Shown here in pieces: positions 1 to 9,039 of a DNA stretch of 64,000 bases. Origin of the DNA: Palsa-506 sp963709075. Lineage in GTDB: Bacteria > Actinomycetota > Actinomycetes > Streptosporangiales > Streptosporangiaceae. The stretch is taken from contig CAVPUY010000005.1 of the NCBI GenBank assembly GCA_963709075.1, forward strand, positions 1 through 64,000, given 5' to 3'. The translations under genes and the position numbers were made by a program. Each line of letters starts with the position of its first letter. Position 1 is the stretch's first letter. A model generated the notes under the pieces. That model had not been told where the DNA came from. It saw nothing but the letters and a program-made list of their open reading frames with translations, and did not search any database.

Positions 1-2679
1 GTAGCGAAGGTCCAGCGTGTGGGTGTTCTGCCAGAACAAATTTATCTGGAGTACTCGGACGCGCGGCTGGCAGCGTTGAAATTGCAGCCGACGAAGATCA
101 AAGACGTCCTTAACGCGCGGAATGTGACGGCTCCAGGTGGAATCGTCCAGACCCAATCACGAAATGTCCTGGTTGATGCAACCGCGGAGTTCAAAAGCAC
201 AAGAGATATTGGCAACGTGCTCCTGGCATCGTCGCCCAGTGGGGCGCCGCTTTACTTGCGCGATCTTGTAGACATATCGCGGGCGTATCAGACGCCCATG
301 CGGTACTCGAACTATATGGTCGCTCGCGATGCGAACGGATCGTGGCATCGTAATCGCGCCATCACCTTGGCCGTGCAAATGCGATCGGGGGAGCAGATCT
401 TCAAGTTTGGCGCGGCGGTCGACAAAGCCCTGGCCAACGTGCGCCCACAACTTCCAGCGGACCTTAGTGTGGTTCGTACGTCGGACCAGCCGCGGCAAGT
501 CAAGGAGCTTGTCAGTCTGTTGATGGGCAGTCTCTATGAGGCCATTGTCCTAGTCGTGATCGTCGCCCTGGTCGGATTCTGGGACTGGCGTGCCGCCATG
601 CTGATGGCAGCCTCCATCCCGCTGACCCTGGCAATGACCTTCGGCATCGTCCACGTTCTTGGGATTGACATTCAGCAAGTTTCGATTGCGACTTTGATCA
701 TCGCGCTCGGATTGTTGGTCGATATGCCTGTTGTGGCAGGGGATGCGATCAAGCGGGAGTTGGGTGCGGGTTCTCCGCGCCATCTCGCATCCTGGGTTGG
801 GCCGACGAAGCTAGCGAAGGCGATTGTGTTTGCGACCATCACGAACATCGTCGCGTACCTGCCGTTCCTGATGCTGAGCGGCGATACAGGCTTCTTCCTC
901 TACAGTCTGCCGGTCGTGATGACGTGCACGCTGATTGCTTCAGTCATTGTTTCATTCACGTTCATGCCGTTAATTGCGTATTACCTGATTAAACCGCCCA
1001 AACGGCTGGAGCCGCCCATGTCGGAGCGGCGGAAGCATGGGTTCCCCGCGCTCTATTACCGGGTAGGTAATTTCGCTCTCAGACATCGTTGGGCTACATT
1101 CGCCGGCTCACTCGTCGTTCTGGTGTTGGGCGGAGTGTTTTTCCGAATGCTGAAGCCGCAGTTCTTCCCCAAGGACCTGTCCTACCTTTCGTATGTGGAT
1201 GTCTGGCTTCCGCCTGACGCCCCGCTGGGTGCGACCAACACCGTTGCACAACGAGCAGAAACTGTCATTCGGCAAGAGTCCGAACGCTTTGGAAACGAAC
1301 ATCATCAGAAAGACGTTCTGAAATCATTGACCACTTTTGTCGGCGGCGGAGGTCCCAGATTCTGGTTCTCCGTCGATCCCGAGCGACAACAGCTGAATTA
1401 TGCGCAAATTCTCGTCGAGGTTGCTGACAAGCACCTTACCAACGAATTGGTTGGGCCGCTGCAGACGGCGCTGAGCCGCGAAGTCCCGGGAGCCCGGGTT
1501 GATGTGCGGCAACTCGAAACCGGCAAGCCCGTTGGCATTCCCGTTTCCATTCGAATTTCAGGTCCGGAAATCGACGTTCTGCACCGTCTCTCTGGCGAAC
1601 TCCAGGCAATCTTTCGGGCCCAGCCAAATGCGACTCGGGTTCGAGACGACTGGGGAGAGCCTGCGATGAATGTCCGTCTGAAGGTTGACCCCGACCGCGC
1701 CAACCTTTCCGGGATCACGAATCTGGACATAGCCCTCTCATCGGCCGCGGCGGAGAGTGGATTGCCTGTTTCAACTTACAGGGAAGCCGACAAACAAATC
1801 CCCATCGCCGTTCGTTTGCGGATGGAGGAACGCGCTGGACTCTCTGACATTCAAAATGCGTACGTCTATTCGCTGACGAGCAATCAACGCGTACCTCTGA
1901 GACAGGTATCGAACGTCACGACGGAAATGGCGGTATCGAAAATCAAGCGCCGCAATCAATTCCGGACGGTAACGGTATCCGCGTTCCCGATTCCGGGTGT
2001 TTTACCGTCTCAAGTACTCACGCCGCTGCTGCCGAAAATCAAGGAGTTCCAGCAGAACCTGCCTCCTGGCTATTTCCTCGAAATCGGAGGCGAGTACGAC
2101 GAACAGCAGAAGGGCTTCAAGGAACTCAGCGTGGTCATGGCGATCTCCGTGCTGCTGATCTACATTGCGTTGGTGGTGCAGTTTCGAAGCGCCGTCAAGC
2201 CGCTTCTGGTCTTCGCTGCAATCCCGTATGGCATGACGGGCGCTCTGGCGGGTCTGGTGGTCATGGGGCAGCCCTTCGGATTCATGGGATTCCTGGGAGT
2301 CGCAAGCCTTGTCGGCGTGATCGTCAGTCACGTTATCGTGCTGTTCGACTTCATCGAAGAAGCGCACGAGCGAGGGGAGCCTTTGCGTGAAGCCCTGCTC
2401 GATGCCGGCATCGTGCGATTGCGGCCGGTGATGATCACGGTCGGTGCGACTGTGCTTGGTCTCATACCATTGGCGATTCACGGCGGACCCCTTTGGGAAC
2501 CTCTGTGCTACGCCCAGATCGGTGGCCTCACCATCGCAACGTTTGTGACGCTACTACTTGTCCCGGTGATCTATTCCATCTTTGTGTTGGATCTGAAGCT
2601 GATTAAGTGGGAGGCTCCTGCAGATGCCGAGCCGGAGACAGCTGAATTAACGACCGAAGAGTTTCATTACTCGCATTAG
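1..2679 (+). CDS. RND efflux permease, HAE1/AcrB-like, 5' truncated
   Basis: Inner-membrane pump subunit of a tripartite efflux system that exchanges protons for exported substrates. The frame is open to the first base, so the N-terminus and first membrane segments lie outside the window; 893 codons remain of a family that is usually 1,000 to 1,070. Visible parts in order are the first porter domain, a block of membrane segments after the LVSLLMGSLYEAIVLVVIVA stretch, the second porter domain, and the C-terminal membrane block ending near LLLVPVIYSIFVLDL. In TM4 the usual GLLVDD signature reads GLLVDMPVVAGDA (bases about 709-747), so the second of the two proton-relay aspartates is methionine. 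The TM10 region reads GVIVSHVIVLFDF, a form common in a non-AcrB branch of HAE1 pumps. No membrane-fusion or outer-membrane partner is in view; they would lie upstream. Substrate unknown. Confidence 0.92.
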   Translation, partial: VAKVQRVGVLPEQIYLEYSDARLAALKLQPTKIKDVLNARNVTAPGGIVQTQSRNVLVDATAEFKSTRDIGNVLLASSPSGAPLYLRDLVDISRAYQTPMRYSNYMVARDANGSWHRNRAITLAVQMRSGEQIFKFGAAVDKALANVRPQLPADLSVVRTSDQPRQVKELVSLLMGSLYEAIVLVVIVALVGFWDWRAAMLMAASIPLTLAMTFGIVHVLGIDIQQVSIATLIIALGLLVDMPVVAGDAIKRELGAGSPRHLASWVGPTKLAKAIVFATITNIVAYLPFLMLSGDTGFFLYSLPVVMTCTLIASVIVSFTFMPLIAYYLIKPPKRLEPPMSERRKHGFPALYYRVGNFALRHRWATFAGSLVVLVLGGVFFRMLKPQFFPKDLSYLSYVDVWLPPDAPLGATNTVAQRAETVIRQESERFGNEHHQKDVLKSLTTFVGGGGPRFWFSVDPERQQLNYAQILVEVADKHLTNELVGPLQTALSREVPGARVDVRQLETGKPVGIPVSIRISGPEIDVLHRLSGELQAIFRAQPNATRVRDDWGEPAMNVRLKVDPDRANLSGITNLDIALSSAAAESGLPVSTYREADKQIPIAVRLRMEERAGLSDIQNAYVYSLTSNQRVPLRQVSNVTTEMAVSKIKRRNQFRTVTVSAFPIPGVLPSQVLTPLLPKIKEFQQNLPPGYFLEIGGEYDEQQKGFKELSVVMAISVLLIYIALVVQFRSAVKPLLVFAAIPYGMTGALAGLVVMGQPFGFMGFLGVASLVGVIVSHVIVLFDFIEEAHERGEPLREALLDAGIVRLRPVMITVGATVLGLIPLAIHGGPLWEPLCYAQIGGLTIATFVTLLLVPVIYSIFVLDLKLIKWEAPADAEPETAELTTEEFHYSH

Positions 2680-2714
2680 CCATTGGGAAGTAATTCTTCA
2701 TAGAGGAGATCGTC

Positions 2715-4076
2715 ATGATTACTTGCAGCAGCGCCGCCAGCCTATTCTCGGAGCTGAAAACCAGAATTGAAACCCGCCAAGCGCGTGTAGGCGTGATCGG
2801 TCTCGGTTACGTGGGCCTGCCGCTGGCTTTGCTCTATACCGAAGCGAAGTTTCGGGTAACGGGTTTTGACATCGACCAGCGTAAGGTCGCAACTCTCACC
2901 TCGGGTGGATCCTACATTTGTCGAATTCCACCCACAGAGATTCAGGCGGCGCGCTCGCAAGGCTTCTGTGCGACGGCGGAGTTTTCGAGCCTGACCGAAA
3001 TGGATGCCATCATCATCTGTGTGCCCACACCGCTGGACGAATATCGAGAGCCAGATCTGAGTTTTATTACCAACACCGCCAGGGCAATAGCACCGCATCT
3101 CCGTGCCGGTCAATTGGTGGTGCTTGAGAGCACGACCTATCCCGGCACCACGGAGGAAGTGCTTATTCCAATCCTGGAGGAGGGCAATGGCTGCGGTTTG
3201 AAGGCCGCCCGCGACACAACGGCTAACGTAGAGGATAAGTTGTTTGTCGCCTTTTCTCCGGAACGAGAGGATCCAGGCAATGACAGCATCGCGCGGCGTG
3301 ACATCCCGAAAGTCGTAGGAGGCCTGAATTCCCAAGCCTCAGAGCTGGCCGGGGCCCTGTATGGATCAATCTTTAACCGAGTTGTGCCGGTATCTTCACC
3401 CGCCGTCGCCGAGATGACGAAATTGCTGGAAAACATCTATCGATGTGTAAACATCGCGCTGGTCAATGAACTCAAGCTTCTGTCATTGCGGATGGGGTTG
3501 GATATTTGGGAAGTCATCAATGCCGCGTCCACGAAGCCATTCGGCTTTCAGCCTTTCTACCCTGGCCCTGGGTTGGGGGGACACTGTATCCCCGTCGATC
3601 CTTATTATCTGTCATGGAAAGCGAAGGCGTGGGATTTCCAGACACGCTTCATCGAACTGGCCGGAGAGATCAACAATGCCATGCCCTATCATGTGGTCTC
3701 ATCCGTCAGCAAGGCTCTCAATCAACAAGCCAAGCCGCTCAAGGGCGCTAAAGTGCTGGTGCTCGGGGTGGCCTACAAGAAAGACATCGATGACCTGCGC
3801 GAGTCGCCGGCCCTAACCATTATTGAGTTGCTACAGAAGGATGGTGCTGAGGTCAGCTACAACGATCCCTATTTTCCCTTTATCGGCAAAGGCCGCCATT
3901 ACGATCTGCAAATGAAATGTGTGCCCGTGGACGACGTCGCCAAGTACGACTGTGTGCTGATCGTCACAGATCATTCGGATTACGATTACGCCTGGATCGC
4001 GCAGCACGCATCCTTGGTGGTGGATACCCGCAACGCGATGAGAGGCATTCACGGCGACAACATTGTGCGCTGCTAG
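2715..4076 (+). CDS. Nucleotide-sugar dehydrogenase, UDP-GlcNAc/ManNAc 6-dehydrogenase type
   Basis: Oxidises C6 of a UDP-sugar with two NAD+ to give the uronic acid used in surface polysaccharides. The 453-residue product has the family's full layout: an N-terminal Rossmann fold with GVIGLGYVGLPLA at about residue 27, the ESTTYPGTTEEVL segment, the FSPEREDPGN loop typical of WbpA-like enzymes, a central helix LLENIYRCVNIALVNE, the catalytic cysteine in GGHCIPVDP (Cys291), and a C-terminal domain with GVAYKKDIDDLRESPAL. A good ribosome site AGAGGAG lies at 2702-2708, six bases before the ATG. It follows the RND gene by 35 bases on the same strand and may be cotranscribed with it. No glycosyltransferases are nearby, so the exact sugar (GlcNAc, ManNAc or glucose) is inferred only from the SPEREDPGN form. 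Confidence 0.93.
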   Translation: MITCSSAASLFSELKTRIETRQARVGVIGLGYVGLPLALLYTEAKFRVTGFDIDQRKVATLTSGGSYICRIPPTEIQAARSQGFCATAEFSSLTEMDAIIICVPTPLDEYREPDLSFITNTARAIAPHLRAGQLVVLESTTYPGTTEEVLIPILEEGNGCGLKAARDTTANVEDKLFVAFSPEREDPGNDSIARRDIPKVVGGLNSQASELAGALYGSIFNRVVPVSSPAVAEMTKLLENIYRCVNIALVNELKLLSLRMGLDIWEVINAASTKPFGFQPFYPGPGLGGHCIPVDPYYLSWKAKAWDFQTRFIELAGEINNAMPYHVVSSVSKALNQQAKPLKGAKVLVLGVAYKKDIDDLRESPALTIIELLQKDGAEVSYNDPYFPFIGKGRHYDLQMKCVPVDDVAKYDCVLIVTDHSDYDYAWIAQHASLVVDTRNAMRGIHGDNIVRC

Positions 4077-4233
4077 AGCTTCGGCTTACCAGCCGGGTTT
4101 GCGAGCTGTGCACTCGGAACAAATTGGCTTAACTGAGTGACGCGGGATTTCGGACCGCTCCATGTTTGTGTCTTTCGGAAACCAGCCGAGTGAGAGCATG
4201 CCCTCAGGTTTCATTTAGAGAACGATCTGGAAA

Positions 4234-4761
4234 ATGATTTTCCTTCAAAAAGCCGGTGCCGCCGTTCTTCTGGTATTGATTACCCTCACTATCCAGTGCG
4301 GCGGCGCGGCTGCACTCATCATTTGGATAAGAAGTATTCCAAGAGAGAGTCGGGAGGTGCGGGTGTTTCGCTGCGCCGCACTCGTCATGCAGACTACGGT
4401 AGCCGTCATCATTCTGCACGGAATCGTCATCCTGCTGTGGGCGAGTTGCTACAGGTGGCTGTGCCTGCCAGCTTGGGAATCCGCGTTCTACTTTTCGGCG
4501 AGCAGCTATGCGACCGTTGGATACGGGGATGTGGTCCTTCCATCAAAGTGGCGGCTGCTGGGGCCGCTAGAAAGCATGGTCGGAATGCTGATGGCAGGAG
4601 TCTCCATTGGACTTCTCTTCGCGGCTGTCACTCATCTGGTTGATGGCGAGTCACGATCTCGTCTACCACTTCGCTCCGAACCCGTGAGTGCGGATCACAT
4701 CGGTCTCCGGCAAAGGCGAAGCTGTTACTTCGGTCGCTCGCGCTCGAAGGTCAGACCCTGA
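4234..4761 (+). CDS. Two-pore-segment ion channel, probable K+ channel
   Basis: A 175-residue membrane protein. An N-terminal hydrophobic segment (about residues 7-30), a second (about 50-70), a pore helix and a third segment (about 105-130) surround TVGYGD at residues 94-99, the potassium selectivity filter. No cytoplasmic RCK/TrkA domain follows, so this is a minimal channel of the Ion_trans_2 type. The last 33 codons overlap the 3' end of the convergent universal stress gene; this tail is basic and low in complexity, so a lost stop or a short real overlap are both possible. Its neighbours (USP, acetate kinase) suggest a stress or energy-limitation setting, but that is inference. Confidence 0.75.
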   Translation: MIFLQKAGAAVLLVLITLTIQCGGAAALIIWIRSIPRESREVRVFRCAALVMQTTVAVIILHGIVILLWASCYRWLCLPAWESAFYFSASSYATVGYGDVVLPSKWRLLGPLESMVGMLMAGVSIGLLFAAVTHLVDGESRSRLPLRSEPVSADHIGLRQRRSCYFGRSRSKVRP

Positions 4762-5676
4762 GGAACAGTTCACCGTCAGTACAGGACTGCCAGCCTGGCA
4801 AACCACATCATAAGTAGTGGCAAGATTCAGGTGCGAGATTATTCCGGTATGGACCGAATCATGGAGCCCCATAATAATGAGGTCCGCTCGCAGTTTGCCA
4901 GCAGTTTCCAGAATCTGCTCACTTACCGGCCTCGCTGACTTGAATTCCACGTACAACTGCGGTCTCGTGTCGAGCCCGGCATCGTCGGCGAGTTCTGTCA
5001 GGCGCTCCAGGGTTCTCATGCGCGCAGCTTCTTGCCAGTCGGCCAGAGCTTCCTCGATGCTCGATGGTGCGGCTGGAATAATACTCAGAAAGGCGAGCTT
5101 GGCTCCAAACTGATTGGCAGCCGCAATGGCTTGCGGCAAGCCATGGAGAGATGCGGGTCCGAAGTCGGTCGCAAACAGAAATGTTCGGGCTCTCAAGGGA
5201 AGTCCGACCCAAGGGAGTTGTTGCGAGTGCGGCCCGAAAATTAAGACCGGGCAGCCGGCCTGACGAAAAAGTTGTTCCGCGACTGAACCGAAGAACAGCT
5301 TGCCCACGCCGTGCCGTCCATGTGTGCCGATGACGAGGAGATCCGTGCTTTGTTCTCGGATGATTGCTCGCAATTCTGGCCACAGTTCACCCTGCCTAAC
5401 GATGAATTTGTATTGAATGCCATTGAGAGCCCCGGATCGAATCAGCGAGTCTTCCAACTCCGCAGCTTCTCGCGAAGCTGCCTCTTCACAAGCGGCAATT
5501 GCACCAGGGCCTGCCATAGTCAGTCCCAGGGACGACACTACATGAGCCAAGCAGAATCTCGATCCATAGAGGCGGGCGAGTGCAAGTGAGTAACGGAGCG
5601 CCTTTTCAGAGGCCTCTGAAAGATCGGTTGCGATCAATACTGACCGTGGTTTCAGAGCCTCTGCGATGACTGCCAT
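4663..5676 (-). CDS. Tandem-domain universal stress protein (UspA family)
   Basis: Cytoplasmic stress protein made of two fused Usp domains. Domain 1 begins SVLIATDLSEASEKALRYS and ends with GTHGRHGVGKLFFGSVAEQL, which fits the ATP-binding pattern G-x2-G-x9-G-S. Domain 2 begins TFLFATDFGPASLHGLPQA and ends GLHDSVHTGIISHLNLATTY, in which the glycine pattern is lost, so only the first domain is predicted to bind ATP. ATG at 5676 is preferred over a TTG at 5766 because it sits just before the first beta strand and the upstream codons match nothing in the family. The 3' end overlaps the convergent channel gene by 99 bases. Confidence 0.9.
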   Translation of the reverse strand: MAVIAEALKPRSVLIATDLSEASEKALRYSLALARLYGSRFCLAHVVSSLGLTMAGPGAIAACEEAASREAAELEDSLIRSGALNGIQYKFIVRQGELWPELRAIIREQSTDLLVIGTHGRHGVGKLFFGSVAEQLFRQAGCPVLIFGPHSQQLPWVGLPLRARTFLFATDFGPASLHGLPQAIAAANQFGAKLAFLSIIPAAPSSIEEALADWQEAARMRTLERLTELADDAGLDTRPQLYVEFKSARPVSEQILETAGKLRADLIIMGLHDSVHTGIISHLNLATTYDVVCQAGSPVLTVNCSSGSDLRARATEVTASPLPETDVIRTHGFGAKW

Positions 5677-5902
5677 AGTGGACCAAACGCCGCTGTTTCG
5701 TTCAAAAACCGTCGGATGAGGTGCGAGCGACTTGATCCGTAACTGCTTGGGGAGAGCTGGGATCAAGTGCCGCGCACCTCTGCTTCACCGACGGCTTGCG
5801 TGCGCACATTAACCATCTGCAGTGTGCATGCAACGCGCCAATCGAAACTGACCGTATGTCCTGTAGCACCAATGTGTCTGTAATCTTTGTCGTTCGAGAC
5901 TG

Positions 5903-5939
5903 TGCCCAGATTGAGGCACTGCCCGAGGCAGGGCATGCC
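5903..5939. promoter_or_regulatory. 37-bp repeated promoter-region element, copy 1
   Basis: This 37-base stretch matches 7408-7444 at 32 of 37 positions. Its core contains opposing TGCC and GGCA half-sites (CTGCCCGAGGCAG). It ends 105 bases before acetate kinase. The second copy lies 47 bases before the next gene on the same strand. A shared operator is the simplest reading; no regulator is assigned. Confidence 0.45.
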
Positions 5940-6044
5940 AGCCGCAGATCAGGTGCTTGGGAGCTATGAGAAATGACGGGTTAAGGAGGGTCACGATTGG
6001 CAAGCCGTCTGCACTGCTAGTTCCGGACGCACGTCCATCGACAG

Positions 6045-7268
6045 ATGAAGATCCTAGTTCTCAACTCTGGTTCGAGCAGCCAGAAGGCATGCCTGTACGA
6101 AATTGGCGACACTCTTCCGGAGAGCCCCCCTTTGCCGCTCTGGGAGGGCCGCATCGAGTGGAGTGGCGATGCGGCAGCGATTACAGTCAGGAACTCGAAG
6201 GGAATAGCTAAGAAGGAAAAGCTAAAGAATCTGTCGTGTGAGCGGGTGCTGAAAGATCTGCTGGCCACGCTATGGAGCGGTGAAACGCGCAGCATTGCTT
6301 CCGCGGCTGAGATCAACGCCGTGGGTCACCGTGTGGTCCACGGCGGTCCCCACTTCCACCATCCCGTTCGGATCAGCAACGAGGTCCACGCAGCTATCGG
6401 CGGTCTCTCACACTTTGCTCCGCTGCATATCCAATCGGAACTCGAAGGTATCAATGTTGTCGCAGACCTACTGGGAGACGTGCCGCAGTTCGCCGTTTTC
6501 GACACCGGCTTTCATCGCCACATGCCGGTAGTTTCGCAGACTTACCCGGGTCCCTATGAGTGGTTCGAACATGGAATTCGCAGATATGGTTTCCACGGAA
6601 TCAATCATCAGTACTGTGCGACGCGAACCGCTCAGCTGATTCGAAAAGATCTGAAGTCACTCAAAATTGTATGTTGTCATCTCGGAAATGGCTGCTCAGT
6701 CACAGGCATTCGAGGGGGCCGTAGCGTGGATACCACGATGGGATTCACACCGTTGGACGGACTCATGATGGGCACACGCTCTGGTTCGGTTGACCCGGGA
6801 ATCCTGACCTTCCTCATGAGACAGCCTGGATTAGATGCCGAGCAGATCAACGACATTTTGAACAAACAATCGGGTCTGCTCGGTATTTCTGGCCTGTCAG
6901 GCGATATGCGCGACATTCTGGCTGGAATGCACCGTGGACATGAAAGGGCGAAGTTGGCTTTCGATCTTTATGTTCACCGCTTGCGAGCCGCCGTTGGAGG
7001 AATGGCGGCTGTTTTGGAAGGCCTGGATGTTCTGGTATTCACGGCTGGAGTAGGTGAGAATTCCCCCGAAGTGCGCGCAGCCACCTGCAAAGGGTTGGAA
7101 TTTCTCGGTGTCACCGTGGACCCAAACCAGAATAAGGAGTCTGTGCTCGACCGAGATATATCGAGTCCTGATTCCCGCGCGAGGGTCTTCGTAATTCGGG
7201 CAGCGGAAGACTGGGCCATTGCGGGAGAATGCTGGAGGCTTTGCCGTTGTTCTGCCGCAGTGGCCTAA
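6045..7268 (+). CDS. ackA: Acetate kinase
   Basis: Interconverts acetyl phosphate and ADP with acetate and ATP, yielding ATP by substrate-level phosphorylation. The 407-residue length is normal. Seen in order are the N-terminal phosphate-binding signature LVLNSGSSSQK at residues 4-14, GHRVVHGG and HFAPLHI, the phosphate-site block FDTGFHRHMP, the adenosine region HLGNGCSV, GTRSGSVDPGIL, and the C-terminal FTAGVGENSPEVR signature. No phosphotransacetylase is adjacent. The gene lies 368 bases from the divergent USP gene across an intergenic stretch that holds the first copy of a repeated palindromic element. Confidence 0.95.
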   Translation: MKILVLNSGSSSQKACLYEIGDTLPESPPLPLWEGRIEWSGDAAAITVRNSKGIAKKEKLKNLSCERVLKDLLATLWSGETRSIASAAEINAVGHRVVHGGPHFHHPVRISNEVHAAIGGLSHFAPLHIQSELEGINVVADLLGDVPQFAVFDTGFHRHMPVVSQTYPGPYEWFEHGIRRYGFHGINHQYCATRTAQLIRKDLKSLKIVCCHLGNGCSVTGIRGGRSVDTTMGFTPLDGLMMGTRSGSVDPGILTFLMRQPGLDAEQINDILNKQSGLLGISGLSGDMRDILAGMHRGHERAKLAFDLYVHRLRAAVGGMAAVLEGLDVLVFTAGVGENSPEVRAATCKGLEFLGVTVDPNQNKESVLDRDISSPDSRARVFVIRAAEDWAIAGECWRLCRCSAAVA

Positions 7269-7407
7269 TTGCGCCGCTATACGGCATTGACGAACACAGA
7301 CCTGGTCAGCTCTGAGGAGTCTTTTAGGGAACTCACGGTCTCCCAATCGGGATGACGATATTGGAGCGTGGACGCATGTCTAGTGCGCGCGCGATGCGTC
7401 CCCTCGC

Positions 7408-7444
7408 TGCCCACATTGAGGCACTGCCCTGGGCAAGGCACGCC
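7408..7444. promoter_or_regulatory. 37-bp repeated promoter-region element, copy 2
   Basis: Second copy of the element at 5903-5939, with five differences. The core reads CTGCCCTGGGCAAG. It ends 47 bases before the ATG of the membrane protein gene at 7492. The sequence conservation in otherwise unrelated intergenic DNA is what supports a binding site. Confidence 0.45.
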
Positions 7445-7491
7445 GAATTCACGTTCACTCCTCGAACACAATCAAGGCTAAGGGTTTAGGC

Positions 7492-8739
7492 ATGGACGCG
7501 AGTGGCAGTCCATGTGCTGTTCCTCAATGTCCAGATGCATTAAATCGACTGGAAAATGGGGAGAGCGATGTGGGAGCCGTTAACTCAATTACTGAATGTG
7601 CGCTGATGGAGATCCCGCAGACGCACAAACCGAAGAACGCGGGGAGATGGAGAAATATCCTGAAGCAAGCGCGCAAGGGTGGTACCACGCCCACACCACA
7701 GTCTCTCATTCAGATATCTCTCCGATTTGTCGCAGCTCTGCTGGGCTTTGGTCTACTTGCCTATTTGGTGTTTCGAAGCGGCCCGGGAGCCGTTTGGAGG
7801 CAATTGCACGCAGTCGGCTGGGGATTCGCTCTCGTTATCCTTTTGGGAGGGCTCTCACAATTGGCCAAGACATGCGCCTGGAGACAGGCGTTCACCTGCG
7901 ATATCAGCGGCCTTTCCTGGTCCCGTAGCTTCGTCGCGCAATTGATCTCGGACGGAATCGGGCAATTTGGTGTCGCCGGAAAAGTGGTTGGCGAGGGGAC
8001 GCGCATATCGCTGTTGGGTCGAGCAGTACCCATATCGAATGCATTATCGGCTGGTGCGATTGACGGGGGACTGCATACCTTCAGCGCCCTAGTGGTAACG
8101 GTCTTGGGCATCTCAGCAATTCTAATGATTGGCCCTGTCTCGGTTAGGTGGCGAGTGTATGCAGCACTGCTCATTGCTGTGCTGGTGTCGGTGGTGATCT
8201 TGGCAGCTGTGGCTCTCAGAAACCGGTGGCAGTTGGTGGGCAATGCGACCCGGGCGATTGGCCGATTGCCGCGGCTTCATGCCTGGGTCAGGGATAAACA
8301 GCCGATCGTTGACTCAGCGGAAGACAACCTCCTGAGCTTTCGTGATGAAGCGCCGGCCGCGTTCTGGGCAACATTGATCTTCAATCTCCTATGGCACATG
8401 CTGGCAGTCCTGGAGGTCTACATCATTCTGCGGTTTATGGGAGCAGGGTTCAGTGTAGGCAGCGCGTTCATCGTGGAAAGCTTGACGAAGGTGATCAATC
8501 TCGTGGGCGCTCTGAATCCGGGCAACGTCGGGACCTACGAAGGTGGCAGCATGCTCATTGCAAAGATGTTCGGTGTGACGAGCACCACAGGATTGACCCT
8601 GGCGTTGTGCCGACGCGCGCGCACCGTGTTCTGGGCAGGGGTGGGAGCCATGTGCATGATCGTTATGAAGAAGGCGGAGGCGCCGAGCAAAATTGCGCCG
8701 AATCTAGATCCGGCAGTAGAGCTCTCCCACGGCGAATAG
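7492..8739 (+). CDS. Flippase-like integral membrane protein, LPG synthase TM-region family (UPF0104)
   Basis: Integral membrane protein with about eight hydrophobic segments between residues 70 and 395. The family (lysylphosphatidylglycerol synthase membrane region, also called flippase-like) moves or modifies lipids. The conserved block near the C-terminus, ESLTKVINLVGALNPGNVGTYEGG at about residues 328-351, is the family signature with its PGNxGxxEGG motif. There is no aminoacyl-transferase domain, so it is not a full MprF. The N-terminal 55 residues are polar and unlike the family, and an in-frame ATG at 7606 may be the true start. Specific substrate unknown. Confidence 0.78.
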   Translation: MDASGSPCAVPQCPDALNRLENGESDVGAVNSITECALMEIPQTHKPKNAGRWRNILKQARKGGTTPTPQSLIQISLRFVAALLGFGLLAYLVFRSGPGAVWRQLHAVGWGFALVILLGGLSQLAKTCAWRQAFTCDISGLSWSRSFVAQLISDGIGQFGVAGKVVGEGTRISLLGRAVPISNALSAGAIDGGLHTFSALVVTVLGISAILMIGPVSVRWRVYAALLIAVLVSVVILAAVALRNRWQLVGNATRAIGRLPRLHAWVRDKQPIVDSAEDNLLSFRDEAPAAFWATLIFNLLWHMLAVLEVYIILRFMGAGFSVGSAFIVESLTKVINLVGALNPGNVGTYEGGSMLIAKMFGVTSTTGLTLALCRRARTVFWAGVGAMCMIVMKKAEAPSKIAPNLDPAVELSHGE

Positions 8740-9039
8740 GCCTCCGCGAATCATCTATGCAGGGGAACAAACGATTTTCGCGTCGACTCACGCGTGACCA
8801 GATGAGGTCCGCGTGCCCTTTACCGGGCAGAATCTTGTCGTCGGGCGCTGAGGTTGATTGCAGAACCACAACATAAGAAATGATTTGGTTTTGAGATGAG
8901 TTCGGCGAGTGGCGTGCCTACAACATCTCGTGCAACTGCTTCTCGTCATTTTGAGGAACCGTTCACAAAAGGAAGTATCGAGCGCGCTGCGCCGCGGCGC
9001 CCGCGAATGTCAAAGCAAGCGGCCTAGGAGTTTCGGTCA
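8740..9039. other. Intergenic stretch, no gene seen
   Basis: Three hundred bases between the flippase-like gene and a secreted hypothetical. No coding frame, RNA fold or repeat could be supported. It must hold the promoter of the 9040 gene. Confidence 0.5.

Noticed and set aside
5903..5939. The GGCAC...GGCA pattern in the repeated element as a sigma-54 promoter.
   Set aside because: The GG and GC dinucleotides are 11 bases apart rather than 10 in both copies, and the TTGC half is absent.
8940..8985. GGAACC followed by a weak -10-like sequence as an extracytoplasmic sigma promoter for the 9040 gene.
   Set aside because: Only the -35 half is convincing; the spacing and -10 are poor and no sigma factor is nearby.
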